Positions 8,152-17,120 of a DNA stretch of 56,516 nucleotides are shown here, piece by piece. Source of the stretch: Saprospiraceae bacterium. GTDB taxonomy: Bacteria; Bacteroidota; Bacteroidia; Chitinophagales; Saprospiraceae. The notes beneath the pieces are model-generated. The model was given only the letters and a program-made list of their open reading frames with translations. It did no database searches and was not told the origin of the DNA. Location of the stretch: NCBI GenBank assembly GCA_021738725.1, contig JAIPBE010000018.1, forward strand, positions 1-56,516, read 5' to 3'. Numbering within the stretch: position 1 is the first letter of the stretch; each line of letters opens with the position of its first letter. The position numbers and the translations under genes were made by a program.

Positions 8152-8529
8152 TCAAAATGGGAGATCGTCGTCTCCTTCATCCTGGAATTGCGGCTCATTT
8201 TTCACCTCCGGAAAAGAGACATCTCCGAATGGGTCCTGGCCTGCTGGTTGTGGTGGCCCACTTTGTGCGCCTTCCACCCTCCAGGCATTGAGGTTGGTGA
8301 AGTATTTACCTTGCCATTCTCGACCTCTCAGATCAAACCACACTTTGATCTCTTCTCCCTCCTGAAAAGGGTCCATCAGAGGACAACGGTCCTGGGTCAG
8401 TTGGAATTTGACAAATTGAGGATAGTTTCCATCCTGGATCTCAATGACAAATTCACGTGCCAGAAATGTGGCTGATTTGTTTTCTGTAGGGAAGATCTTG
8501 ACCAATTTCCCGCTGATCTCGAAGGCCAT
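8152..8529 (-). CDS. DUF3127 protein with SSB-like acidic C-terminal tail
   Basis: The 125-residue product matches the DUF3127 family of Bacteroidota by its opening MAFEISGKLVKIFP, its length and its predicted OB-like beta content. The family is uncharacterised. After about residue 88 the chain becomes a disordered Pro/Gly/Gln linker ending in DEGDDDLPF. This closely resembles the acidic tip of single-stranded DNA-binding protein (DDDIPF), which recruits replication and repair enzymes. The architecture of OB-like core, flexible linker and acidic tip is that of SSB, so a single-strand nucleic-acid role is a reasonable inference. A perfect TACCTTTG box lies 23 bp upstream. Confidence 0.85.
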   Translation of the reverse strand: MAFEISGKLVKIFPTENKSATFLAREFVIEIQDGNYPQFVKFQLTQDRCPLMDPFQEGEEIKVWFDLRGREWQGKYFTNLNAWRVEGAQSGPPQPAGQDPFGDVSFPEVKNEPQFQDEGDDDLPF

Positions 8530-8552
8530 TTGACGTTTTTTTTATGGAGATT

Positions 8553-8560
8553 CAAAGGTA
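8553..8560 (-). promoter_or_regulatory. -7 promoter box of the DUF3127 gene
   Basis: TACCTTTG on the minus strand matches TAnnTTTG exactly and lies 23 bp before the ATG at 8529. Confidence 0.6.
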
Positions 8561-8659
8561 GCCAGAATGAACGGTTCAGATGGTCCCGTTCAACAGCTTC
8601 AGGGTTTTTTTTTCCGAACATTTGGATTTCTCCCTGCCAAATGCGAGGTTTGTCTCAGT

Positions 8660-8677
8660 TTTAACCATTTGGTTAAA
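8660..8677. promoter_or_regulatory. Candidate TetR operator
   Basis: TTTAACCATTTGGTTAAA is a perfect dyad of 8-bp arms around TT, ending 12 bp before the TetR start codon. TetR-family repressors commonly bind such palindromes at their own promoter. Here it would control the whole efflux operon that the regulator heads. Confidence 0.65.
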
Positions 8678-8689
8678 CCAGACAGGTAA

Positions 8690-9304
8690 ATGACTGTAGA
8701 TCAAACCACGGAAGAGCGGATCATCATCGCCGCCAAGCAGGTCTTCTTCGAGAAGGGGATGTCCGGCGCCCGGATGCAAGACATTGCTGACCGTGCCGGG
8801 ATCAACAAGGCCCTGCTCCATTATTATTTCCGAAGTAAGGAGAAACTGTTCTTCATCATCTTCCAGGAATCCATCCAGTCCTTTCTACCACAGATCCAAA
8901 CGATCTTCAGCAATACTCCGGACATCGGTTCCATGATCCGTGGATTTGTTCAGACATATATGGCGATGTTGAATCGTCAGCCCTATCTGGCAGCTTTTAT
9001 CGTCCAAGAGATCAACCGGAATCCGAAATCAATGTGGGAGGCCATGAATCACACCGGATCTGCGCCATTTCCCATCCATGCATTTCAGGAGCTGGTAGCG
9101 AAGGAAGTAGATGCCGGGAATATTCGACCGATCGATCCCTTACAACTATGGGCACATATTATGGGCCTTTGCATTTTTCCTTTTCTGGGTCGCCCTCTGA
9201 TGAAGATGATCTTTCAGTATAGTGATCCTCAATTCGACCACTTTCTGGTGGAGCGCCAGGAAGAGGTCATTCACCTTCTCATATCTTCCTTGAAACCTGA
9301 ATAA
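8690..9304 (+). CDS. TetR/AcrR-family transcriptional regulator
   Basis: The 204-residue protein has the TetR helix-turn-helix near residues 10-55: IIIAAKQVFFEKG, then ARMQDIADRAGI and the recognition helix NKALLHYYFRSKEKLF. The rest is an all-helical ligand-binding and dimer domain. It should repress by binding the perfect palindrome just upstream and release on binding a toxic compound. It is the first gene of a seven-gene efflux operon: its TAA overlaps the ATG of the TolC-like gene by one base. The ligand cannot be told from sequence. Confidence 0.93.
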   Translation: MTVDQTTEERIIIAAKQVFFEKGMSGARMQDIADRAGINKALLHYYFRSKEKLFFIIFQESIQSFLPQIQTIFSNTPDIGSMIRGFVQTYMAMLNRQPYLAAFIVQEINRNPKSMWEAMNHTGSAPFPIHAFQELVAKEVDAGNIRPIDPLQLWAHIMGLCIFPFLGRPLMKMIFQYSDPQFDHFLVERQEEVIHLLISSLKPE

Positions 9305-10581
9305 TGAAACCAACATTTGTACACCTTTTTCTGGTTCTGGCATTTTGGCTGGGTTGTTTGCCGGCATTCAGTCAGGAAGGTCTCTCCCTGTCAGAATGTT
9401 TCCAACTCGTAGAGCGCCAGCACCCTATTGCCCAGCAGGTGGCCATCCAGTCGGCGATCAGCGAAGCCAGACTGGACCAACTGAACCGAAATTACTGGCC
9501 CAAACTGGAGGTCCAGGGACAGGCTACCTGGCAAAATGAGGTCACTGTGGTGGACGTTCCCATCCCTGGATTCGAAACACCCACCGCTCCCAAGGACCAA
9601 TACCGGATCGTAGGCGAACTGACTCAGACCCTGTATGATGGTGGGACTACCAGGCATCTGAAGGCCGCCTCCCGGGCTGAGCAAGGAGGAGATCAATTGC
9701 AAACAGAGGCAGATCTGTATCAGCTGAAATTTCAGGTAAATCAACTCTATTTTGGTATCCTGCTCACGCAAGAGCACAGGAAAGCTCTCGAATTGGTGCA
9801 GCAGGAATTGCAACGAAGGGAAGGTCAACTGGCCGATCTGTATACGGGCGGCATTGTCCAGCGAAATGATATCGATCTCCTCGCAGTTGAACTGATCAAA
9901 CATCGTCAATCGTTGGAACAAAACCGATTGCAAGAGGAACTGTTGCGGGCCAATCTCGGCCAACTGATTGGTCGGGAGATTCCGTTGGGGACTCCATTCA
10001 CCCTCCCCAATCAGGCAGAAACCAGCGATCAACCTCGTCGGGAATGGGCTCTGTTCGATGCCAAAGAGGCGGCTCTCGAGGCGCAGGCTAAATTGATACA
10101 GTCCCAGCAGCTGCCCAAATTGAGCATATTTGCACAGGGTGGTCTGGGTCGGCCCGGATTCAATCTATTCAATCCAGATCCGGCTCCTCTCTTCATGGCT
10201 GGTGCCCGATTGCGGTGGAATCTGAGTTCGTTCTATTCGAACCAGCCTGATCGGGAATTGATCCGATTGAACCGGGAAATGGTCGGTCAGCAAGAGGCCG
10301 GGTTCCGCCAGGCGTTGGACATACAAGTTCGTCAGGCGAAAAATGATTCAAACACCTACTCGGCCTTTTTAGAAACTGACCGCGACATTCTGGAGCGCCG
10401 CACCCGGATTAAAGATACTGCTGCTATTCAATTGGAAGAGGGCATCATTCCCACTCCCGACTATTTGCGAGAAGTGGATGCCTGGCACCAGGCCAGCCTG
10501 CAATATGAAGTGCACCGCATCCAGGCGATCCAATCCACCATTGAAGCCCGGCTCATCGCTGGAAAAAAACAAAAGAACTGA
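9304..10581 (+). CDS. TolC-family outer-membrane efflux protein
   Basis: TolC-like proteins form the trimeric outer-membrane duct of efflux pumps and type I exporters. The 425-residue product has a signal peptide (1-23, ending AFSQ) and long alpha-helical repeats with the family's opening LSLSECFQLVERQHP. It has two related halves (about 30-215 and 225-420). The start follows the TetR stop with one shared base, and HlyD follows after 12 bp. Together with the HlyD, ATPase and permease genes it completes an envelope-spanning pump. Confidence 0.92.
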   Translation: MKPTFVHLFLVLAFWLGCLPAFSQEGLSLSECFQLVERQHPIAQQVAIQSAISEARLDQLNRNYWPKLEVQGQATWQNEVTVVDVPIPGFETPTAPKDQYRIVGELTQTLYDGGTTRHLKAASRAEQGGDQLQTEADLYQLKFQVNQLYFGILLTQEHRKALELVQQELQRREGQLADLYTGGIVQRNDIDLLAVELIKHRQSLEQNRLQEELLRANLGQLIGREIPLGTPFTLPNQAETSDQPRREWALFDAKEAALEAQAKLIQSQQLPKLSIFAQGGLGRPGFNLFNPDPAPLFMAGARLRWNLSSFYSNQPDRELIRLNREMVGQQEAGFRQALDIQVRQAKNDSNTYSAFLETDRDILERRTRIKDTAAIQLEEGIIPTPDYLREVDAWHQASLQYEVHRIQAIQSTIEARLIAGKKQKN

Positions 10582-10593
10582 ATCTGACTCCAT

Positions 10594-11589
10594 ATGAAAC
10601 ACTATTCCTTTCAGCTCCCTGCCCTCTTGATCCTGTCTGTTCTAATGGTGACATCATGTCGAAATAATGGACTGGAATTCGATGCCAGCGGCACCTTTGA
10701 AGCTACTGATGTCATCGTCTCCGCTGAAGTCGCCGGCCGCATCCTTTCCTTTCATGCGAACGAAGGTGACACCCTCTCAGCGGGAACCATTGTCGCACAG
10801 ATCGACCCCTTGAGTCTGTCACTACAAAAAGAACAGATCGAGGCGACGAAGTCATCACTGGACGAAAAGACGATGAATGCAGAACCCCTGGTAGCTGTCC
10901 TGAAGGGGCAGATCGCTGCACAACGGCGACAGATCGATGTACTGGCCGGGCAGATGTCCGTCCTCCAGCGGGAAAAAGAACGATTTTCCAAATTGGTGCG
11001 TGCCGAAGCTGTTCCTCGCAAACAATTGGAGGATATTGAAGGTCAGATCGACATCCTGTCCAAACAGCAAGTGGCGGCCAGGAGTCAGGTCGATGTCCTT
11101 GAAATACAGATCGCTGCGCAGCGGATCGCGATCAAAAACCAGAACAGGGCCATCCTCAGTGAACGAGGACCATTGGACAAACGGGCAGCACAGGTAGATG
11201 AACAGTTGGCTAGAACGGAGGTACGCAATCCACTGAGCGGAACGGTCCTGATCACGTATGCCGAAGCAGGAGAGATCACAGGTCCTGGAAAACCCTTGTA
11301 TAAGATTGCCAAAACAGATACCCTGTTTTTGCGGACCTACCTGACTGGAGGACAATTGCCTTCTGTCAAGCTAGGCCAATCTGTCCAGGTCATGGTCGAT
11401 GATGGTCAAGGTGGTTACCGGAGTTACCCCGGCACGGTCACCTGGATCGCGGATCAGGCTGAATTCACCCCGAAGACCATCATGACACGTGATGAACGCG
11501 CCAATCTGGTATATGCCACCAAGGTGCGAGTGGCTAATGACGGACTCCTCAAGATCGGTATGTATGCCGAAGTAGATCTCAGCAAATAA
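10594..11589 (+). CDS. HlyD-family membrane fusion protein, predicted lipoprotein
   Basis: This 331-residue periplasmic adaptor links the inner-membrane transporter to the TolC duct. Residues 1-22 end in MVTSC, a lipobox, so the protein is probably lipid-anchored to the inner membrane rather than held by a transmembrane helix. A biotinyl/lipoyl-like strand segment (ATDVIVSAEVAGRIL, near 33-47) precedes a long coiled coil (about 75-200, repeated QIDVLAGQ and QIAAQR heptads). The beta-barrel region follows (VRNPLSGTVL near 210). It resembles YbhG/YhiI, adaptors of ABC-2 drug exporters. The position between TolC and the ATPases fits. Confidence 0.92.
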   Translation: MKHYSFQLPALLILSVLMVTSCRNNGLEFDASGTFEATDVIVSAEVAGRILSFHANEGDTLSAGTIVAQIDPLSLSLQKEQIEATKSSLDEKTMNAEPLVAVLKGQIAAQRRQIDVLAGQMSVLQREKERFSKLVRAEAVPRKQLEDIEGQIDILSKQQVAARSQVDVLEIQIAAQRIAIKNQNRAILSERGPLDKRAAQVDEQLARTEVRNPLSGTVLITYAEAGEITGPGKPLYKIAKTDTLFLRTYLTGGQLPSVKLGQSVQVMVDDGQGGYRSYPGTVTWIADQAEFTPKTIMTRDERANLVYATKVRVANDGLLKIGMYAEVDLSK

Positions 11590-11592
11590 GGT

Positions 11593-12537
11593 ATGGATCG
11601 TATCATCGTCGACCAGATTACCAAGACCTATTCTACTGGAAAAGGTAAAAAACTTGTGGAAACTCCTGCGCTGCGGGGGATCAGCTTTTCTTGTGCAGAA
11701 GGAGAGATCTTTGGCTTGATCGGTCCGGACGGCGCTGGTAAGACCTCTCTTTTTCGCATTCTCACCACTTTGATCCTTCCCGACGGTGGTCAAGCTACCA
11801 TGGACGGGCTGGATATCATTCGAGATTACAAGGAGATCCGCAAACGGGTCGGATATATGCCGGGGAGATTCTCCCTGTATCAGGATCTCACTGTGGAAGA
11901 AAATATGAACCTGTTCGCCTCTATATTTCACACCACTGTCAAGGAGAATTATCATCTCGTCAAAGAGATCTATCAACAGATCGAACCCTTCAAACACCGG
12001 CGTGCTGGTCAACTTTCCGGGGGAATGAAACAAAAGCTGGCTCTATCCTGTGCATTGATCCATCAACCACGCATGCTCTTGCTCGACGAGCCCACCACCG
12101 GTGTGGATGCTGTGAGCCGGAAAGAATTCTGGGATATGCTGGACCGACTCAAAGCACAGGGATTAACCATTCTGGTGTCTACACCCTATATGGACGAGGC
12201 CGCTCGCTGTGATAAAGTCGGCTTGATCCAGGATGGCCAACTGTTCTCTATGGATACGCCTCAAGGCATCTGCGATGAATTTACAGCTCCCTTATGGGCC
12301 GCCGCGGGTGATGAAATGTACCCATTGTTGAAAGACCTCCGCCGGTCTCCGGATGTACAAACCGCATTTGCATTTGGTGACAGCCATCATGTCACGCTGA
12401 AAAACCCTACACCAGAAGGGGAAAAGGCTGTCCGGGAATGGCTTGCACAAAGCGGACATACCGGGATCACCTGGAAACGCATCAGCCCGACGATAGAAGA
12501 CCGATTCATGGCCTTTACAACGGAAGCACATGTCTGA
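11593..12537 (+). CDS. ABC transporter ATPase, first of a pair
   Basis: The 314-residue protein powers the efflux pump by ATP hydrolysis at the inner membrane. Walker A is GPDGAGKT (near residue 44), the signature is LSGGMKQK, and Walker B is MLLLDEPTTGVD. The H-loop position carries Pro/Tyr (LVSTPYMDEA) instead of the usual TTH, an odd feature. The second ATPase starts eight bases before its stop, so the two are translationally coupled. In E. coli YbhF and RbbA two such ATPases are fused in one chain; here they are separate genes. Confidence 0.92.
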   Translation: MDRIIVDQITKTYSTGKGKKLVETPALRGISFSCAEGEIFGLIGPDGAGKTSLFRILTTLILPDGGQATMDGLDIIRDYKEIRKRVGYMPGRFSLYQDLTVEENMNLFASIFHTTVKENYHLVKEIYQQIEPFKHRRAGQLSGGMKQKLALSCALIHQPRMLLLDEPTTGVDAVSRKEFWDMLDRLKAQGLTILVSTPYMDEAARCDKVGLIQDGQLFSMDTPQGICDEFTAPLWAAAGDEMYPLLKDLRRSPDVQTAFAFGDSHHVTLKNPTPEGEKAVREWLAQSGHTGITWKRISPTIEDRFMAFTTEAHV

Positions 12538-13273
12538 TTATGCGATCGAAGCCCGGGAGTTGACAAAAAAATTTGGAGATTTTACGGCCGTAGACCAGAT
12601 CACTTTTGATGTTTCTGAAGGGGAGATTTTCGGATTTCTTGGAGCCAATGGCGCCGGCAAAACGACAGCTATGCGCATGTTGATTGCCTTGTCTTTTCCC
12701 ACCTCTGGCTCGGCTACAGTGGCCGGCTTCGACTTGCTGCGTCAGCCCGAACAGATCAAGCGCAATATCGGCTATATGAGCCAGCGGTTTTCGTTGTATC
12801 AGGACCTGACCGTCAAAGAGAATATCCGATTCTATGGCGGTATTTACGGTCTCAGTGACCTGGAACTGGCTGCCCGGACCAAAGAGCTGCTACAACGTCT
12901 TGGACTGGAGTCGGAATCCGGACAATTGGTGGGCAGTTTGCCTTTAGGCTGGAAACAGAAGCTCGCCTTCTCGGTAGCTATCTTGCACCGTCCTCGCATT
13001 GTCTTTCTGGATGAGCCGACCGGAGGGGTGGATCCAGTTACGCGAAGGGCTTTTTGGGAAATGATCTATGAAGCCGCCGCCAGCGGCATCACCGTATTTG
13101 TCACGACTCATTACATGGATGAAGCGGAGTATTGTGACCGGGTCTCCATCATGGTCGATGGGCGTATCGATGCCCTGGACACGCCCTCCAATCTGAAAAA
13201 ATCATACAGTGCTGCCAGCATGGATGAGGTCTTTCTTCAACTGGCCCGGAAGGCCACACGCGCAGACGGATAA
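12530..13273 (+). CDS. ABC transporter ATPase, second of a pair
   Basis: The 247-residue protein has Walker A GANGAGKT, Walker B IVFLDEPTGGVD and an intact H-loop (VTTHYMDEA). Its signature is LPLGWKQK rather than LSGGMKQ, so this ABC signature is degenerate. It probably pairs with the preceding ATPase, whose H-loop is altered but signature intact. In a heterodimer that would leave one fully competent and one weak ATP site. This is inferred from the motifs. The start ATG lies within the last codons of the previous gene. Confidence 0.92.
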   Translation: MSDYAIEARELTKKFGDFTAVDQITFDVSEGEIFGFLGANGAGKTTAMRMLIALSFPTSGSATVAGFDLLRQPEQIKRNIGYMSQRFSLYQDLTVKENIRFYGGIYGLSDLELAARTKELLQRLGLESESGQLVGSLPLGWKQKLAFSVAILHRPRIVFLDEPTGGVDPVTRRAFWEMIYEAAASGITVFVTTHYMDEAEYCDRVSIMVDGRIDALDTPSNLKKSYSAASMDEVFLQLARKATRADG

Positions 13274-13310
13274 TAAAGCGGATGAACCATCATAGCCGAA
13301 TCAAGCGATC

Positions 13311-14417
13311 ATGAGTCAATTCTGGACCTACGTCATCAAAGAGTTCAAGCATATCCTGCGGGATTGGCGTACTCTGTTCGTCTTATTGGGCATCCCGATT
13401 GCGCAGATCCTGCTGTTCGGGTTTGCATTGACCAATGAGGTCAAGAACAGCAAATTTTCCGTTCTGGATCTGAGCAAGGATGAAGAGACCCAACAGATCA
13501 CTGAACGGATGGCCGCCAGCCAGTTCTTCAACCTTTCTGAAAATCTGACCAGCTTTGACCAAATCGAATCCAGCTTTCAAGCCGGCCGAGCCAATCTGGT
13601 GGTGGTCTTTCCCGCGGGATTCAGCAAGGATCTCGAACAATCCCACCATGCCCAGATCCAACTCATCGCCGATGCCTCCGATCCCAACCTGGGATCCTCA
13701 CTCCTCAATTATGCTGGAGCGATCATTCAGGATCATCAAATGGAACTCTGGAATGACCGAAAACTACCCTATGCAATAACTACTGAGGTCCGCATGTTGT
13801 ACAACCCACAACAGAAAGGGGCCTTCAATTTTGTTCCGGGCGTGATGGCCATGGTCATGATGTTGATCTGTGCCATGATGACCTCCATTGCAATCGTCAG
13901 GGAAAAGGAACAGGGCAATATGGAGGTACTGCTCGTTTCTCCATTGCGGCCAATGGTATTGATCCTCGCCAAGACGGTCCCCTATCTTGCTCTGTCGCTG
14001 GTCAATCTCACGACGATCCTGATCCTGAGCGTCTGGTTGCTGGAATTGCCCATTGCGGGCAGTCTGCTGCTGCTCTATGCCGAGTCTGGACTATTTATCA
14101 TGACGGCTCTGGCCCTGGGCATGCTCATCTCCACATCCACCAATAGTCAGATGTTGGCCATGTTCATCTCGCTGGTGGGTCTGCTCCTGCCAACGTTGAT
14201 GTTCAGTGGATTTATGTTCCCGATAGAGAATATGCCCATGCCGTTGCAGGTCTTGTCCAACCTGGTACCCGCCAAATGGTATTACCTGATCGTCAAAGAT
14301 GTGATGATCAAGGGCCTTGGATTTACTGCGATCTGGAAAGAAACCCTGATCCTTTTGGGCATGACCGTGTTCCTGTTCGTTTTGAGCTGGCGCAAATTTG
14401 ACATCCGACTGACCTGA
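13311..14417 (+). CDS. ABC-2 type permease (YbhS/YhhJ-like)
   Basis: This 368-residue inner-membrane subunit has one N-terminal helix (about 20-40), a large periplasmic loop (about 45-170) and five further helices. The order is typical of ABC2_membrane_3 proteins. EFKHILRDWRTLF at the N-terminus and EKEQGNMEVLLVSPL before helix 3 are family hallmarks. With the permease at 14434 it forms the heterodimeric channel of the exporter. It lies 37 bp after the ATPase gene in the same operon. Confidence 0.9.
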   Translation: MSQFWTYVIKEFKHILRDWRTLFVLLGIPIAQILLFGFALTNEVKNSKFSVLDLSKDEETQQITERMAASQFFNLSENLTSFDQIESSFQAGRANLVVVFPAGFSKDLEQSHHAQIQLIADASDPNLGSSLLNYAGAIIQDHQMELWNDRKLPYAITTEVRMLYNPQQKGAFNFVPGVMAMVMMLICAMMTSIAIVREKEQGNMEVLLVSPLRPMVLILAKTVPYLALSLVNLTTILILSVWLLELPIAGSLLLLYAESGLFIMTALALGMLISTSTNSQMLAMFISLVGLLLPTLMFSGFMFPIENMPMPLQVLSNLVPAKWYYLIVKDVMIKGLGFTAIWKETLILLGMTVFLFVLSWRKFDIRLT

Positions 14418-14433
14418 CCCGAATCGATCCGAT

Positions 14434-15552
14434 ATGCGCACACTCCGATTTTTACTCGAGAAGGAATTCAGACAGATCTTTCGTAATCCAGCCATTCTGC
14501 GGATCATGTTTCTGATGCCGGCTATCCAGCTGATCGTGTTGCCCATGGCGGCTGATTATGAAGTGAAGAATGTAGATGTGGCCATTGTCGACCAGGATCA
14601 TTCGCCCTACAGCCGGCAGTTGATCCGTATGATCGAGGGTTCACCATATTTCCGACTGAACACGGTGAGCACGTCCTTCGATCAGGCGTTGGATGAGGTC
14701 GAAGCAGACCGTGCGGACCTCGTCCTGCAAATTCCGGATGGATTCGAACGTGATCTGGTTCGGGATAGTGAAGCAAAACTTTTCATGGCGGTCAATGCCA
14801 TCAATGGCGTGAAGGCCAATCTGGGAAGCGCCTATCTGGCGCAATCCATTCGAAATTTCAACACGGGCGTCAGAACGGAATGGGTGCAGTTCCCCCGGTA
14901 TTTTCCAGAACCTCGAATCGAAGTTGTGCCTTCTGTGTGGTTTAACCCCCATCTGTCATATCCGCTCTTTATGGTGCCGGGCATCTTGACGATCCTGCTG
15001 ACCATGGTGGGCGGTTTTCTAGCTGCCCTGAATATCGTAGTCGAAAAGGAAGTGGGGACCATTGAGCAATTGAATGTCACACCTCTGAAAAAATCCGAAG
15101 TCGTCATGGGCAAGCTGATCCCTTTTTGGGTGCTGGGTTTTGTGGTGTTGACAGTAGGGTTGATCATCAGTTATATTGTTTATGGCATCGTCCCTGTTGG
15201 TTCTCTGGTTGTGATCTATGCTTTTGCCGCCGTCTTTCTGCTGGCTGTCCTGGGCTTTGGTCTTCTCATATCTACCTTAGTGGACACCCAACAGCAGGCG
15301 ATGCTGGTGGGATTCTTCTTTATGCTGATCTTTATCTTGATGAGTGGGCTGTATACGCCTATCGAAAGCATGCCGGATTGGGCACAGGTCATCACTCGAT
15401 TCAATCCGGTCACCTATTTTGTCTCGGTGATGCGGATGGTGGTGATCAAAGGTTCGGGATTTGGAGATCTGGGTATACAATTTGGCAATATGGCTTTGCT
15501 GGCCATAGCACTGAATGGAGTGGCCATCTGGAACTACCGCAAGCGAGGATAA
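14434..15552 (+). CDS. ABC-2 type permease (YbhR/YhhJ-like)
   Basis: The second permease has 372 residues and the same layout: EKEFRQIFRNPAIL at the N-terminus, a long loop, EKEVGTIEQLNVTPL before the helix cluster, and a C-terminal helix. It starts 16 bp after its partner and is the last gene of the operon. The TetR-TolC-HlyD-ATPase-ATPase-permease-permease order closely mirrors the E. coli ybhR-type drug exporter locus. The substrate is probably a hydrophobic toxic compound, unproven. Confidence 0.9.
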   Translation: MRTLRFLLEKEFRQIFRNPAILRIMFLMPAIQLIVLPMAADYEVKNVDVAIVDQDHSPYSRQLIRMIEGSPYFRLNTVSTSFDQALDEVEADRADLVLQIPDGFERDLVRDSEAKLFMAVNAINGVKANLGSAYLAQSIRNFNTGVRTEWVQFPRYFPEPRIEVVPSVWFNPHLSYPLFMVPGILTILLTMVGGFLAALNIVVEKEVGTIEQLNVTPLKKSEVVMGKLIPFWVLGFVVLTVGLIISYIVYGIVPVGSLVVIYAFAAVFLLAVLGFGLLISTLVDTQQQAMLVGFFFMLIFILMSGLYTPIESMPDWAQVITRFNPVTYFVSVMRMVVIKGSGFGDLGIQFGNMALLAIALNGVAIWNYRKRG

Positions 15553-15641
15553 CTGCTCCCTCTTCTGTACCTTGGAGGTATTGTCAAGACCGGTATTCCT
15601 TCGGGACCTCCTGTTCATTCTGTTGATCCAGAACCACCCTT

Positions 15642-16529
15642 ATGAATCACTTTCTGGAAACCTGGTTGCCCGACCCTTTGCTTCGACGACTGGTCATCGC
15701 CGCGATCTGGATCATCCTCATCGGGGGGGTGATGGCCCTCCTCCGCCAACGGATCTTCTCCCGGATCAAAGACACGGAGAATCGCTATCGCTTTCGAAAG
15801 GGCGTCACCTTTATGGGCTATATCATCATTCTGGTCATTGTTCTCATGACCTTTCAGGTCAAGATGAGTGGTCTGGGCCTGGCGCTGGGAGTCGCCGGGG
15901 CGGGTATTGCCTTTGCTCTTCAAGAAGTAATCACCAGCGTAGCTGGTTGGATGGCCATTGTGTTTGGCGGTTTCTACCAGACTGGCGATAGAGTCCAACT
16001 GGGGGGTATCAAAGGGGATGTGATCGATATCGGTGTACTGCGGACCACCTTGATGGAAATGGGCCAATGGGTCGATGCCGACCAGTACAACGGCCGGATC
16101 GTCCGGATCGCCAACAGTTTTGTCTTTAAGGAGCCGGTATTCAACTATTCTGCCGACTTCCCTTTTATCTGGGATGAGATCAGAGTGCCGATCCGATATG
16201 GCAGCGACTACATGGAGACCGAGAAGATGCTCCAGCGCATTGCCGATACCTATTTGAAAGAAAGTGCAGAAGTCGCTAAAAAGACCTGGGCCAGCATGGT
16301 CAAAAAGTATATGATCGAAGACGCTATTACCAAGCCAATGATCACCCTGATGGCCAATGATAATTGGGTTGAATTCACGCTTCGGTACACCGTGGATTTC
16401 AAGCGAAGAAGGATCACCAAGGATACCTTGATGCGGGCATTACTCCAGGAAGTGGATGCCAGCGGCGGTCGCATCCAAATGGCTTCCACTACTATTGAGA
16501 TCACAAAATTTCCCGGAAAAGGGGCTTAA
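15642..16529 (+). CDS. MscS-family mechanosensitive channel
   Basis: MscS channels open under membrane tension and let solutes out on osmotic downshock. The 295-residue product has membrane helices near 17-35 and 50-72 and the pore-lining TM3 region GLGLALGVAGAGIAFALQEV (about 77-96), rich in the alternating Gly/Ala typical of MscS. The beta domain (GDRVQLGGIKGDVIDIG, near 112) and a cytoplasmic alpha/beta end follow. It lies 89 bp after the efflux operon on the same strand and may be transcribed on its own. Confidence 0.9.
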   Translation: MNHFLETWLPDPLLRRLVIAAIWIILIGGVMALLRQRIFSRIKDTENRYRFRKGVTFMGYIIILVIVLMTFQVKMSGLGLALGVAGAGIAFALQEVITSVAGWMAIVFGGFYQTGDRVQLGGIKGDVIDIGVLRTTLMEMGQWVDADQYNGRIVRIANSFVFKEPVFNYSADFPFIWDEIRVPIRYGSDYMETEKMLQRIADTYLKESAEVAKKTWASMVKKYMIEDAITKPMITLMANDNWVEFTLRYTVDFKRRRITKDTLMRALLQEVDASGGRIQMASTTIEITKFPGKGA

Positions 16530-16586
16530 GAAACGACTTTTGACGCGGTCATTGCGGGAAGGCAGGGAACTTTTCTTTGTGGAAAT

Positions 16587-16607
16587 TTGTCCATATATTG
16601 TAGACAA
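16587..16607. promoter_or_regulatory. Candidate operator of the Xre/RES operon
   Basis: TTGTC and GACAA form an inverted repeat with an 11-nt AT-rich spacer, ending nine bases before the antitoxin ATG. Antitoxins of this family repress their own promoter by binding dyads of this kind. The TATATTG inside may be the promoter's -7 region. Confidence 0.5.
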
Positions 16608-16616
16608 CTTTCCAGG

Positions 16617-17120
16617 ATGAGAAATTACACCACTCTAGAGTCCACGATCAGTCAAGTGATGGAAGCCCTGATCATCCATCCAGCAAAGGGGCAGAAGAAA
16701 TTGCCTGCCCACCATAGCAGCCTGCCCGGTGAATTGTTTACCCACCCTCTCGAGCTCTCGCTGATCATCCAGGCCGGCCTTCCATACCCGCTATTCACGC
16801 TCATTCAAAAAAGGGCGCCATTATCCGAGAAAGAATGGAGTCACATCCTGGATATCTCCGAAAAAACATTGGGTCGATATGCGAAAGAAGGGCCGAGTTT
16901 TCGGTTTCGTCGGTATCAATCCGAAAAGATCCTCGATGTGGCCCAAGTGACTGATCTCGGCCTGGCCTTTTTTGATTCCGAATCAGATTTTCGAGCGTGG
17001 TTGGATACACCCAATTACACATTCCGGGATCAAAAGCCTATTGACATGCTCGGTGATGCACACGGATGCAACCTGCTCTGCGATGAGTTGGGGCGGATGG
17101 AGCACGGCCTCTTTTCCTGA
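16617..17120 (+). CDS. Xre/MbcA/ParS-type antitoxin (DUF2384)
   Basis: The 167-residue antitoxin belongs to the Xre/RES group. The middle (LSEKEWSHILDISEKTLGRYAKEG) is an HTH-like segment. The DUF2384 C-terminal part has DLGLAFFDSESDFRAWLDTP and ends ELGRMEHGLFS, the usual terminal motif that blocks the RES toxin's active site. ATG 16617 is chosen over TTG 16587, which lies inside the operator dyad. The stop codon overlaps the toxin's ATG by one base (TGATG), which couples their translation and fits toxin-antitoxin stoichiometry. Confidence 0.9.
   Translation: MRNYTTLESTISQVMEALIIHPAKGQKKLPAHHSSLPGELFTHPLELSLIIQAGLPYPLFTLIQKRAPLSEKEWSHILDISEKTLGRYAKEGPSFRFRRYQSEKILDVAQVTDLGLAFFDSESDFRAWLDTPNYTFRDQKPIDMLGDAHGCNLLCDELGRMEHGLFS

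Noticed and set aside
10712-11355. Frames on the minus strand of the HlyD gene
   Set aside because: The coiled-coil repeats of HlyD create long antisense open frames; no start, signal or domain supports them.
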